In this document: positions 51,207-60,328 of the stretch, one piece after another
Layout: every line of letters starts with the position of its first letter
How positions within the stretch are numbered: position 1 is the stretch's first letter
DNA from: an uncultured Flavobacteriia bacterium
Lineage (GTDB): Bacteria; Bacteroidota; Bacteroidia; Flavobacteriales_D; Crocinitomicaceae
Reading direction: 5' to 3'
Assembly (NCBI GenBank): GCA_903873915.1
Contig: CAIQQH010000113.1
Coordinates: 1-64,000, forward strand
DNA: 64,000 bases
Made by a program: the position numbers and the translations under genes
The notes under the pieces: model-generated
What the model saw: the letters and a program-made list of their open reading frames with translations, nothing else
Databases searched by the model: none
What the model was told of the DNA's origin: nothing

Positions 51207-52262
51207 TTACTGTAGTTGTGTCTTTTCGCTCTCCTTGATCTCTATTTCACCTTCCTTTTTGTTTTGGCGAAGTTCTTTGTCTACATTTCGGTTTTTCCCG
51301 AGGTAGTATCCTATTCCTATTTCATGGGATCCATTTCCTGCCGTTGCAATTCTTCCAACCGATTGCTCATAAGAGTAATTCAAATAGAGATTCTTGATGA
51401 TGTTGCCTCCAAACTGAAATACCAAAGCATTGTTGGTGCGGTATTGAAGTCCGAACCAAAGGTTTTGATTCATGGTGAATCGCCCACCAAAGTCGACGGA
51501 CATCGGGCTATGTTGCGCAAATTTGAAAACCATCATCGGCTCAAAGGCCAAGACATCATTAAAGTCTATGCGGTATTTGGCAACAATGAAATAATGGCGA
51601 TTGAAATTGCTTTCCAAAGCAACATTGTTCAATCGAACTTGGTTCTTGAATGCCTGAGTGGTGCTCAGCCCCAAAAATACATTCTTGCCATACACCACCA
51701 ATCCCGCCTGCGCGTCAAAAATACTTTGCTGTGATGTGCCTCCAAGAAATTGGTTGAAGGTGGGATCATTTTCTTGGTACAACACAACTTTCGATGGATC
51801 AAGCCGAAAATGACTATACCCCATACCAAGTCCTGCACCGACATTTAAAGTTCGTGAAAGTGGAATGTGATAAGCGTAGCTGAGTTGAACAGAAGTTTTA
51901 GAGAAAGGTCCAATGGCATCGCTCCACATCTTGCCTCCAACAACATGTTTTGATTTTCCAATGGTGACTTTTGGAGATTTAAAGAGCGATTCATCCCGAA
52001 CATTAAACTCACTGAGTCCTCCAGTTGGACTGAAGTTTAATTGGCTCGACCCACTTACTAAAAATGTACGTGGTGCGCCATCATATCCGAGCCATTGGGT
52101 GCGTGCTATAACGTCAAACTGCGCAACATCTGTAAGCCCACCAGCGGCGGGATTTAACAAATAAGGGTTAAATGCGGTATTTGCAAATTGATATTCTTGC
52201 TGCGCAAATGATCCAAGGGCAAGCGCTAGGGTAAGAATTGCGGTGTTGAAAATTGTTTTCAT
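51207..52262 (-). CDS. PorP/SprF-family type IX secretion membrane protein
   Basis: The 351-residue protein has a signal peptide (FNTAILTLALALGSFAQ) and the family opening QEYQFANTAFNPYLLNPAAGGL. Outer-membrane barrel strands follow, ending with LGKNRNVDKELRQNKKEGEI. PorP/SprF proteins are needed for export of a partner with a type B (CHU_C) sorting domain, and the large adhesin gene lies 16 bp upstream in the same direction. The start at 52262 was chosen for the signal peptide; a longer frame overlaps the adhesin. Confidence 0.9.
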   Translation of the reverse strand: MKTIFNTAILTLALALGSFAQQEYQFANTAFNPYLLNPAAGGLTDVAQFDVIARTQWLGYDGAPRTFLVSGSSQLNFSPTGGLSEFNVRDESLFKSPKVTIGKSKHVVGGKMWSDAIGPFSKTSVQLSYAYHIPLSRTLNVGAGLGMGYSHFRLDPSKVVLYQENDPTFNQFLGGTSQQSIFDAQAGLVVYGKNVFLGLSTTQAFKNQVRLNNVALESNFNRHYFIVAKYRIDFNDVLAFEPMMVFKFAQHSPMSVDFGGRFTMNQNLWFGLQYRTNNALVFQFGGNIIKNLYLNYSYEQSVGRIATAGNGSHEIGIGYYLGKNRNVDKELRQNKKEGEIEIKESEKTQLQ

Positions 52263-52278
52263 CTTCTGCCTTGAATGA

Positions 52279-55200
52279 TTAATAAATAATACTGATTGGT
52301 CCATGGTATTCGGTTCCCTTGTTGTCCTTGAGATTGATGTTGTAGAAATAGGTTCCCATAGGTAATTTTTCACCCTTGTGAGTTCCGTCCCATGGATTTT
52401 CATAGCCAATAGATTTGAAGACGACACTGCCCCAGCGATTGAAGATGGTGACTTCACATTCTGGATACACTTTTTCAAGGTAGTTGATCACGAATAAATC
52501 GTTCAAGCCATCAAAATTTGGCGTGATCATCGTTGGGAACACCGGATTGAATCCTTCACACAGGGAAGCAGCTACGATCAATGTGTCGGACACTGTGTTG
52601 CAAACGGGATGTTCAAGTAGGTAAACCAGCACATTGTTGCCAATGAGCCAATCGTTTACAGATGGATTGCTGGTGAATTGTCCGTCAATAACTCCGCCAC
52701 CTTGAATAAAGTACCACGATGGTGTTTGCTGATCAATTGGTGGTGTTGCACTCAAATTCAAAAGACCATTTTCGATACAAACTGAGGTGTCCGCTTGGGC
52801 AATAATCGGGTTTGTTACTGCAAAAACTCGCAAGGTATCAGAAGTACTCGGACAAGCTCCACTGGTGATGGTCCAAATAAAATCGTTCCAGCCATTGCTC
52901 AATGAACTTGCAGATGTTGCTGCGCTCAATGGATCGGAAATGATTCCTCCTAAATTCGTAGACCACAGACCAGTGCCATAAAGCGGAACATTTGAAAGAA
53001 GGACCACTGAGTCATCTGCACAGGTATAAATGGTGTCTTGGGTACTTGCCGGAAGTGGAACATGTGATGCAATAAGAACAAGGGTATCGGCAGTAACACC
53101 GCAGGATGGTGATGTAATCGTCCATGCGATGTAGCTCGTTCCGTAGGCCAAGTTATTCACGCCCGTAGAATTTGCAAACTGATTATTGAATGTAGCTTGA
53201 CCACTAATCAATGACCATTCACCTATACCAGACGTTGCCGCTTCCGCATTGACAACCACACTGGTTAAACCACAAATTGAAATCGTATCGTCAATAATTA
53301 CGGCAGGTGCAGGGAATTCGAGGACCTGTACCTGGAAACTACATGTCGTTGCATTGCCGCTGCCATCCGTTACCGTGTATTCCTGGCTTGTGATTCCGAT
53401 AGGGAAGGTGCTGCCAGCAGTTAAACCACTAGCATCTGTTTGTGCCAAGGTGGCCACGCAATTGTCGTTGAAACTCGGTGCAGTATAATTGACCAATGGG
53501 TCACAGGTCACTATATCGTTGGGACACGTAATCGTCGGTAGAACAATCTCATTGATGGTTACATTGAACGAACACTGAGCGATGTTTCCACCCGCATCCA
53601 TTACTTCAAGTTGGATGTTACTCACCCCAGCTTGAACAACAGTTCCTTGTGCAGGTGTCTGAGTGATGCTGTAATTCTGGCAGTTGTCGAGTACCAAAGC
53701 CGTTGAGCCATAAAAAGGCAATGTATAAGTGCAATTCACGCCATTGTTTACTGGCTGCGGATTTGGACAAGTGATCAGTGGTGCACTATTGTCGATTGGT
53801 GTAAGCAGTGTAACACAAGAAGTTGAATTTCCTTGTTGATCGATCAACGTAATAAGTGCTGCAGTGAGTCCAATCTCTGTGGCTCCAACTGGTGGATTTT
53901 GAGTAATGCTTAGATTGGATGATGCCGTGCAATTGTCGGTGCCCGTAATCGCTGTGGCAAGATTCGGGACGAGGTAACTACATGAGTTATCGATGACCAC
54001 ATCAACACTTGACGGACATAATGTGATGACAGGATTGATGTTGTCGATGATGGCAGCTGTAAATGTGCATGTCCCAATATTTCCAACTGCATCCGATGTG
54101 CTGATGGTGATGGTGGTGTTCGCAGAAATCGTTGTTCCTTGAGGAGGAGTCTGAGTTAAGATCAACTGTGTTGATGCCGTACAATTGTCTGATGCCGTTG
54201 CAAGCGGAAGATAGTTGTCGATAACTCCACTACACGCCGAATTGATGGTTACATTTTGACCTGATGGACAAGAGATGACTGGAGCAGAAAGGTCCGTTAC
54301 GGTTAGCTGGTAGGCACAAGATGCCGTGAGTCCAACAGCATCTGTAATGGTATAGGTAATGGTATGCGCTCCTAAGGACAATGCTGTTCCTGGTGCTGGG
54401 GATTGAACGAGAATCAATGATGCAGCCAAAGTGCAGTTGTCAGCAATGACTGCAGGTGTTCCCGCAGATAGTACGTGCGTGCATCCTACATTTGTATTCA
54501 CTGTGGCATTACTCGGACAAGTAATTGTTGGTGCTGTTTGATCGCTTGGTGTAATGGAAAAACTGCATGAACCATCATTCCCTGCAGCATCAACAGCTGT
54601 GATCGTGACAATTTGAGTTGCACCAAATGGTGTCCCAGCTTGTGGAGATTGTGTATAAGTAACAGTGTTTCCGAAAAAACAGTTTTCTGTTGTTGTTACC
54701 AAAGGGATGTAATTGTCAAGTGCGCTATTGCATCCAAAAATAAACGGCACAGATTGATTCGGAGGACAAACTAAACTTGGGGATATGCTGTCAAGCATCG
54801 GTTGGTTGAACGAACAAGTGGATGAATTTCCGGATGGATCAGTGATGTTGAGCGTTACCTGCTGATTGGCCGATGTTAAGGTTCCGCCCACAGGCGTTTG
54901 AGTAAAGGTCATTAGAGAGGAAGACGTCGTGCAGTTGTCACTCCAAACCACAGAAGTGGTATAATCGGGAACAGCGCCTTGACAACTGGTATTGAGATAG
55001 ACGGTTGTAGGCGTTGGGCATGTAATTATTGGATTTTGGGCGTCAAATCCGGTCACATAAAGGTTGTCAATGGCAGCAGGAACACCTGTAATAGTTGTAT
55101 TGTTGTAGGTGAACCGAAATCCTAATTTGAAAATTGTTCCAACAAGGGTACTGGGTAGATTAATGAATTGGAAATTCCAGCCATTCGAAGAAGCCATTGC

Positions 55201-55629
55201 TCCGCCAACTGCGGTCCATGATGTTCCCCCATTTGTGCTGTAAACCAATTCAAGGTAATCTTGACCAAGGGAGCCATCAATTTTGTAATCGAATTGAACG
55301 TTGATGGTTGTTACGCAGCTAGCGTCAATCGTAGTTGAGGCGATGGCGATACCAGCAGCTGCAGGAGCATTGGCATAAGCATACTGCTCAGTTCCAGTAG
55401 CCCCGCATCCGGTAACGGTTCCTCCCTTTGTTATGTACAACGAATTCGTTCCTGTTGTACTTGGGCCATTGCCGGCACAGGTGTTTCGAATCCATGCGTT
55501 CGGAGCAAGGTCTCCGGAAAAGGTCCAATCGGAAATCGATGACTCAAAAGCATTGGAATATAGGGGCGCTTGACCGAAGATGGTCAAACAAACCATCGTC
55601 AGCAAGAAAAGCAGGCAGTATTTAAACAT
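52279..55629 (-). CDS. Giant HYR-repeat adhesin with gliding-motility C-terminal (type B) sorting domain
   Basis: The 1116-residue secreted protein has a signal peptide (about 1-20) and a lectin/MAM-like N-terminal domain (about 25-200). Seven HYR-type beta-sandwich repeats (about 205-760) follow, each opening with a xITCP/xVCP motif and holding a DNC and a GNxxxCxF motif. Further PKD-like units come next (about 770-1025). The end is a CHU_C domain: FPTMITPNFDGLNDLFVI, VTIFNRWGSVVFKS, PWDGTHKGEKLPMGTYFYNI. The cysteines suggest one disulfide per repeat. It is likely a cell-surface adhesin exported by the type IX system with its PorP/SprF neighbour. Confidence 0.9.
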   Translation of the reverse strand: MFKYCLLFLLTMVCLTIFGQAPLYSNAFESSISDWTFSGDLAPNAWIRNTCAGNGPSTTGTNSLYITKGGTVTGCGATGTEQYAYANAPAAAGIAIASTTIDASCVTTINVQFDYKIDGSLGQDYLELVYSTNGGTSWTAVGGAMASSNGWNFQFINLPSTLVGTIFKLGFRFTYNNTTITGVPAAIDNLYVTGFDAQNPIITCPTPTTVYLNTSCQGAVPDYTTSVVWSDNCTTSSSLMTFTQTPVGGTLTSANQQVTLNITDPSGNSSTCSFNQPMLDSISPSLVCPPNQSVPFIFGCNSALDNYIPLVTTTENCFFGNTVTYTQSPQAGTPFGATQIVTITAVDAAGNDGSCSFSITPSDQTAPTITCPSNATVNTNVGCTHVLSAGTPAVIADNCTLAASLILVQSPAPGTALSLGAHTITYTITDAVGLTASCAYQLTVTDLSAPVISCPSGQNVTINSACSGVIDNYLPLATASDNCTASTQLILTQTPPQGTTISANTTITISTSDAVGNIGTCTFTAAIIDNINPVITLCPSSVDVVIDNSCSYLVPNLATAITGTDNCTASSNLSITQNPPVGATEIGLTAALITLIDQQGNSTSCVTLLTPIDNSAPLITCPNPQPVNNGVNCTYTLPFYGSTALVLDNCQNYSITQTPAQGTVVQAGVSNIQLEVMDAGGNIAQCSFNVTINEIVLPTITCPNDIVTCDPLVNYTAPSFNDNCVATLAQTDASGLTAGSTFPIGITSQEYTVTDGSGNATTCSFQVQVLEFPAPAVIIDDTISICGLTSVVVNAEAATSGIGEWSLISGQATFNNQFANSTGVNNLAYGTSYIAWTITSPSCGVTADTLVLIASHVPLPASTQDTIYTCADDSVVLLSNVPLYGTGLWSTNLGGIISDPLSAATSASSLSNGWNDFIWTITSGACPSTSDTLRVFAVTNPIIAQADTSVCIENGLLNLSATPPIDQQTPSWYFIQGGGVIDGQFTSNPSVNDWLIGNNVLVYLLEHPVCNTVSDTLIVAASLCEGFNPVFPTMITPNFDGLNDLFVINYLEKVYPECEVTIFNRWGSVVFKSIGYENPWDGTHKGEKLPMGTYFYNINLKDNKGTEYHGPISIIY

Positions 55630-55824
55630 GGGCAAACAGTATTTTTAGTAAAGAATGGTAAAGATAACTCAAGGAAAGGGTTTCTGTTCAGTGCAAAACA
55701 CTAGCTTTTCAACAATTTATTTTTAGTGGATATGGAGGAATCAACATTCACGTGACCAATAACTTTTTAATGACCATGTTTTTGAAGCAATTTGTGCGAG
55801 TATTTTCGCAAAAACAAAGATGCA

Positions 55825-56790
55825 ATGAAGACGATTGGAATTATCTGCGGTGGGTTTTCTTCGGAGTGGGAGATTTCCATGAAAAGTGCAATTACCATTC
55901 AAGACAATTTCCCTGAAGAGTACAGAGTTTTTCGGGTTTTATTGAACCATGAAGGCTGGTTTGCGTTGCACAATGAGGAACGTATCCCATTGGACTTAAA
56001 CACCATGACTTTTCAGTTGAATGGCGCGGTGAAGCTCGATGCGGCCATTGTTTTTATTCATGGAAACCCAGGAGAAAATGGAAAGGTGCAGGCCTTTCTC
56101 GACATGATGAATATTCCTTGCATCAATTCGGGACCCTTGGCTTCTGCACTATCATTCGATAAATGGTATTGCAATCAATTCTTGCATAATTTCGGGTTTA
56201 AGATTGCAAAATCGGAATTGTTGACGGATGTGAACCAGATGGATGCTGAGTCACTGATTCAGTCACTCGGATTACCGATGTTCATTAAACCGGCAGATTC
56301 AGGGTCGAGCTACGGAATTTCGAAAGCAAAAACAACTCAAGATATTGAGCCATCACTTGAAAAGGCATTCGCTGAAGGGCGCACCGTTGTTGTTGAGTCT
56401 TTCTTAAATGGGACGGAGGTAACCTGTGGGGTTTATCGTCGGGCTGATGGTGTTTATGCCTTGCCGCTCACTGAGATTGCCTCTGAAAATGAATTCTTCG
56501 ATTACGAGGCCAAATACTTAGGGAAATCCAAGGAAATTACACCAGCAAGAGTTTCTGATACTGTGCGCATGGAGGTACAAAAGCAAGCCAAAAGAATCTA
56601 TGATTTATTGCAATTGAAATCGGTGGCGCGCATTGATTTTATGGTGGTAAATGATGTGCCTCATGTCATAGAAGTAAATACAACTCCGGGCTTTTCATCA
56701 GCGAGCATCGTTCCGCAAATGATTCAATGTGATGGAAACACAATCACCGAGTTTTGGCGCGAAATCATGTCGATTGAAATGCCTCAATAA
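55825..56790 (+). CDS. ddl: D-alanine-D-alanine ligase
   Basis: It makes the D-Ala-D-Ala dipeptide for peptidoglycan. The 321-residue ATP-grasp enzyme has the N-terminal GIICGGFSSEWEISMKSA, FIHGNPGENGKVQAFLDM, the nucleotide-binding LPMFIKPADSGSSYGISK and the metal-binding DFMVVNDVPHVIEVNTTPGFSSASIVP. The ATG at 55825 is used; an upstream frame to 55792 adds 11 residues without family sequence. It converges on, and overlaps by 7 bp, a carboxypeptidase gene acting on the same D-Ala-D-Ala bond. Confidence 0.95.
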   Translation: MKTIGIICGGFSSEWEISMKSAITIQDNFPEEYRVFRVLLNHEGWFALHNEERIPLDLNTMTFQLNGAVKLDAAIVFIHGNPGENGKVQAFLDMMNIPCINSGPLASALSFDKWYCNQFLHNFGFKIAKSELLTDVNQMDAESLIQSLGLPMFIKPADSGSSYGISKAKTTQDIEPSLEKAFAEGRTVVVESFLNGTEVTCGVYRRADGVYALPLTEIASENEFFDYEAKYLGKSKEITPARVSDTVRMEVQKQAKRIYDLLQLKSVARIDFMVVNDVPHVIEVNTTPGFSSASIVPQMIQCDGNTITEFWREIMSIEMPQ

Positions 56791-58250
56791 ACAGCCAGAG
56801 CGTTCAGGATCTGTTCAATTTTCGCTGTCGCTTGACTGCTGCTTCCATTGTAATTGTTGATGGTAATGGCAAATACAATTTTCTTTCCCGATTTTGAGTT
56901 GACATAACCGGAGTAAGATTTAATTCTACTCATTGTGCCACTTTTCGCGATGATTCTTCCTTCTCCAGCTTGACCATTGCACAAGCCTGTTAAAGTGCCC
57001 GATTTTCCAGCCACCGGTAGGGTGCTCACGAAAAGTGAGTAATTCTTTGAACTATACATGGCTTTCAAGAGCGTACAAAAATGTGTCGCGCTGATGCCGT
57101 TTGTTCGAGACAAGCCACTCCCATCTTTCAAGAAGAGCCCTGTAAATGAAATTTTTGTACTCCAGTATTTTTCCAACTGCTTCAGTCCTTCTTCGGTACT
57201 TCCTTTTCCACTTAATTTATACCCTACAAGGCAAAGCAACCCTTCTGCAAAAAGGTTGATGCTCTTCATGTTTGTGAGTGTGGCAATTTCCTTTACGCGT
57301 TGACCTTTGTGGGTAAAAGCGAGTGAAAATCCACTGCCATATTTTGCCGTTTGGATGAGGTCATCTCTCCGCACGCCTTTATATCCTTTAGAGATTTTTA
57401 TTCCCGAACTTTCCAATGCTGTAGCCAGTTCATACGCAAGTTGAATCTCTGGGTCGGGAACACTTCCTTTCACTTCAAATGCGGCTCTTCCGGATGGAAG
57501 CGATCCTGAAGCAAAGCGGTCCATAGAGTAGGGGCCGCCAAAAATATAGGATTGGTCATCATCGATAGCGGCAGACTTAACATAGTTGTGGAAGGTCATG
57601 CCAGGCACAGTGGGTGACATAGATATGATTTCTGTGGCACTGCCGGCTGCACCTGTTTTGAAGGAGAAACGTATAGCATTGTCAAAAACACAAATGCCGG
57701 AAGGTCCAGCACCGTAATAATTCCCCATGTCATTCCAACTCCAACCATCCGGAATTCCTCCATAGCCAAACTCAGATCCATCAGCGATGATGCTGCCCGA
57801 GATGCTTTTAACGCCCATTTTTTTTAAGGTATCAACCCATGCTGTGAGAAAGTCGCGCTCATGCCCATTTTCATTAAAAAACCGGCTGCCCAAGGTCATG
57901 TCTCCCCCTCCGCGTATCCAGATATTCCCATCCAATTTTCCATCTTTAGAAAGTGACCCCTCAAGGTAAATACGTGTTTCAGGACGGAAATCTGCCCCTA
58001 AAACCTCAAGGGCAGTAGCCGTCGAAAATAATTTTGCTGTTGAAGCTGTTGGAATGGAGATGTTCGAATTGTTTGCGCCAATTTCACTTCCTGTGGCAAG
58101 GTCAATGGCACAAAATGAAAAGCTTGCCCCCACCATATCTTGGCTTTTGGCGACTTGATTTACGACCAGTTGAACAGAATTCTGACCAAAGCCATGAAGG
58201 CAATGAAAAGTCAGCAATAAAAGAAGGAATTTTTGTAATTTTGCAGGCAT
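56784..58250 (-). CDS. dacB: D-alanyl-D-alanine carboxypeptidase/endopeptidase (PBP4, S13 family)
   Basis: The 488-residue periplasmic protein trims or cleaves peptidoglycan cross-links. After a signal peptide (about 1-22) it has the serine penicillin-binding-protein motifs: STAK at about residue 67 (PTASTAKLFSTA), SRTN in the GSGLSRTNGIS region and KSGT near the end (IIAKSGTMSRIKSYSGYVNS). The large insert between the first two motifs is typical of PBP4. Its start codon lies 7 bp from the promoter motif of the divergent polysaccharide locus. Confidence 0.92.
   Translation of the reverse strand: MPAKLQKFLLLLLTFHCLHGFGQNSVQLVVNQVAKSQDMVGASFSFCAIDLATGSEIGANNSNISIPTASTAKLFSTATALEVLGADFRPETRIYLEGSLSKDGKLDGNIWIRGGGDMTLGSRFFNENGHERDFLTAWVDTLKKMGVKSISGSIIADGSEFGYGGIPDGWSWNDMGNYYGAGPSGICVFDNAIRFSFKTGAAGSATEIISMSPTVPGMTFHNYVKSAAIDDDQSYIFGGPYSMDRFASGSLPSGRAAFEVKGSVPDPEIQLAYELATALESSGIKISKGYKGVRRDDLIQTAKYGSGFSLAFTHKGQRVKEIATLTNMKSINLFAEGLLCLVGYKLSGKGSTEEGLKQLEKYWSTKISFTGLFLKDGSGLSRTNGISATHFCTLLKAMYSSKNYSLFVSTLPVAGKSGTLTGLCNGQAGEGRIIAKSGTMSRIKSYSGYVNSKSGKKIVFAITINNYNGSSSQATAKIEQILNALAVY
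58236..58243 (+). promoter_or_regulatory. -7 promoter element of the polysaccharide locus
   Basis: TAATTTTG matches TAnnTTTG, 46 bp before the first ATG (58289). It overlaps the start of the divergent dacB, so regulation of the two could interfere. Confidence 0.45.
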
Positions 58251-58369
58251 TCGTTTTTGAAGCTAAATTCAACATTTGAGCGCAATATATGGATGATTTG
58301 GAAATTAATTTTCAACACATTACGAAGGATAAAATACAGTCATCAAAAAAATCAAAGTGTCTCGCTTCT

Positions 58370-59560
58370 ATGGAAGTAAAAGAAAAGATTCGAGTATTGC
58401 GCATAATCAATCGCTTCAACATCGGTGGACCTACCTATAATGCAGTGTTTTTGTCGCGTTACCTGTCGGATGATTTTGAAACGCTTCTTGTGGGAGGATT
58501 GCCTGAAGAAGGAGAGTCTGATTCCTTGCATATTGCGGCAGAATACAATGTTAAACCTTTGCTTATTCGCGAAATGAAGCGAGAACCATCGTTTAGCAGC
58601 GACCGCCAAGCGTATAAGCGCATTCAACAAATCATTGAAGAATTTCAGCCCCACATTGTGCATACGCATGCCGCCAAGGCAGGAGCTTTAGGCCGACGTG
58701 CAGCACAAAAAATGAAGGTGCCTATCATCGTACATACCTTTCATGGACACGTTTTTCATTCGTATTTCGGGAAATTTAAATCAACGGTATTTAAATATAT
58801 CGAACGCTCGTTGGCAAAGAATTCAACGGGGATAGTTGCGATCTCTGACATTCAAAAACAAGAACTTTCGGGAATTCACCGCATTTGTTCACCCGATAAA
58901 ATTTCGGTCATCAATCTGGGTTTCGATTTGGAGAAGTTTCATGAAAACCGTGAAGAAAAGCGCATCAGAACAAGACAAGATTTTTCCATTGCTGACGATG
59001 AAGTGGCGGTTGCCATTATCGGCAGGCTTGCTCCAGTGAAAAATCACAGCATGTTTTTGGATGTTGTTGAGAATGTATCTCGGCAAACGTCAAAAAAAGT
59101 ACGATTTTTTATTGTTGGCGATGGCACAGAACGCATGGCCATTGAACAACGGATTTCTTCCATGCAATTATCTGAGAATATTCGCGTTGAAATGACTTCT
59201 TGGATCAAAGACATCAGTGCATTTAATCCAGGAATGGACATCATCTGTTTGACATCCTTGAATGAAGGTACACCGGTAAGTTTGATTGAAGCTCAGGCCT
59301 CTGGAGTTGCAGTAGTGTCAACGGACGTTGGTGGAGTTCGCGATATCCTCTTAGAAGGAGAAACAGGTTTCGTAACAGCACTAAATGATGTTGAGATGTT
59401 TACTAAAAAACTCGTTGAATTGGTGGAAGATGAAAAAAAACGCGAAAAAATGTCACAAAATGGATGGAACTTCGTAGAAGCCAAATTCAGTTATAAAACA
59501 CTGGTAGCCAATATGGAAAGTTATTACAGGGAATTACTAAAATCAACCAACAAAATATGA
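58370..59560 (+). CDS. GT4-family glycosyltransferase of a polysaccharide locus
   Basis: The 396-residue GT-B enzyme has the N-terminal VLRIINRFNIGGPTYNAVFLSRYL, the central VHTHAAKAGALGRRAA and the C-terminal nucleotide-sugar site FVGDGTER-like FIVGDGTERMAI and LNEGTPVSLIEAQASGVAVVSTDVGGVRDIL. It transfers a sugar from an activated donor to a growing lipid-linked glycan; the sugar is unknown. Another ATG at 58289 would add 27 charged residues not typical of the family and may be the true start. Its end overlaps the wza-like start (ATGA). Confidence 0.88.
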   Translation: MEVKEKIRVLRIINRFNIGGPTYNAVFLSRYLSDDFETLLVGGLPEEGESDSLHIAAEYNVKPLLIREMKREPSFSSDRQAYKRIQQIIEEFQPHIVHTHAAKAGALGRRAAQKMKVPIIVHTFHGHVFHSYFGKFKSTVFKYIERSLAKNSTGIVAISDIQKQELSGIHRICSPDKISVINLGFDLEKFHENREEKRIRTRQDFSIADDEVAVAIIGRLAPVKNHSMFLDVVENVSRQTSKKVRFFIVGDGTERMAIEQRISSMQLSENIRVEMTSWIKDISAFNPGMDIICLTSLNEGTPVSLIEAQASGVAVVSTDVGGVRDILLEGETGFVTALNDVEMFTKKLVELVEDEKKREKMSQNGWNFVEAKFSYKTLVANMESYYRELLKSTNKI

Positions 59561-60324
59561 GTCGTTCACTAGCTCTGATTTTTACGATAGTTTCGTTCGG
59601 TATTCTTCTTACTTCGTGCGGAGTAAACAGCAATTTGATGTTTAAGTCCCCATTGGGCGAGCACGCGAATTCAGACTCAATTCCAATGGCACCGCTGAAA
59701 GAATATCAAATATCGATTGATGATAAAATTACATTTACGCTTGCACCAAATGATGGGACAAAGATGATTGAATCTATGGGAGGTGTAACACAGGGTGGAG
59801 GTGGAGATAAGTCTTCTCAAGAATTTTTAGTGCGTGACCCTGGATTCATTGAGATTCCCGTTCTAGGCAAAGTATATATCAATGGGCTTACCATTAGTCA
59901 GTGCGAGGATACTTTAGAACATTATTTTTCAAACCATTACCGAGATCCTTTTGTTCAAGTGAAAGTCACCAACCAGCGTGTGATTGTTTTTCCAGGAGGA
60001 GGAAGCGATGCAAGTGTGATTCCTTTGAGCAATAACAATACAACATTGATGGAGGTCATTGCACAGGCAGGGGGAATTGCCGATCGAGGCAAGGCCGAAA
60101 GTGTCAAGTTGATGCGCAAAGTGAATGGGGTGAGAAAGGTTTATAATATCGACTTATCGACCATCGAAGGACTCAAATACAGTGACATGATTGTTCAAGC
60201 AAATGATTACATTTATGTTGAACCTAAAGCAAATTTAGTAAGGGGAGTACTGTCAGAGGTTACGCCAATTATTACCGGGATATCGAGTCTTTTTTTGATT
60301 TTTACCATATTCCGAAAACTCTAA
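59557..60324 (+). CDS. Polysaccharide export outer-membrane lipoprotein (Wza-like)
   Basis: The 255-residue protein has a lipoprotein signal (SFGILLTSCGVNS, Cys at about 22), a polysaccharide biosynthesis/export domain (EFLVRDPGFIEIPVLGKVYINGLTISQCEDTL) and one SLBB-type domain (TTLMEVIAQAGGIADRGKAESVKLMRKVNG). A C-terminal hydrophobic segment ends it. It forms the outer-membrane exit channel with the Wzc-like kinase encoded 4 bp downstream. Confidence 0.92.
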   Translation: MSRSLALIFTIVSFGILLTSCGVNSNLMFKSPLGEHANSDSIPMAPLKEYQISIDDKITFTLAPNDGTKMIESMGGVTQGGGGDKSSQEFLVRDPGFIEIPVLGKVYINGLTISQCEDTLEHYFSNHYRDPFVQVKVTNQRVIVFPGGGSDASVIPLSNNNTTLMEVIAQAGGIADRGKAESVKLMRKVNGVRKVYNIDLSTIEGLKYSDMIVQANDYIYVEPKANLVRGVLSEVTPIITGISSLFLIFTIFRKL

Positions 60325-60328
60325 AATT

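Noticed and set aside
52800-55000. Regularly spaced similar DNA segments suggesting a CRISPR array or tandem repeat element
   Set aside because: They encode the HYR repeats of one continuous 1116-codon frame, with variable DNA and conserved protein motifs.
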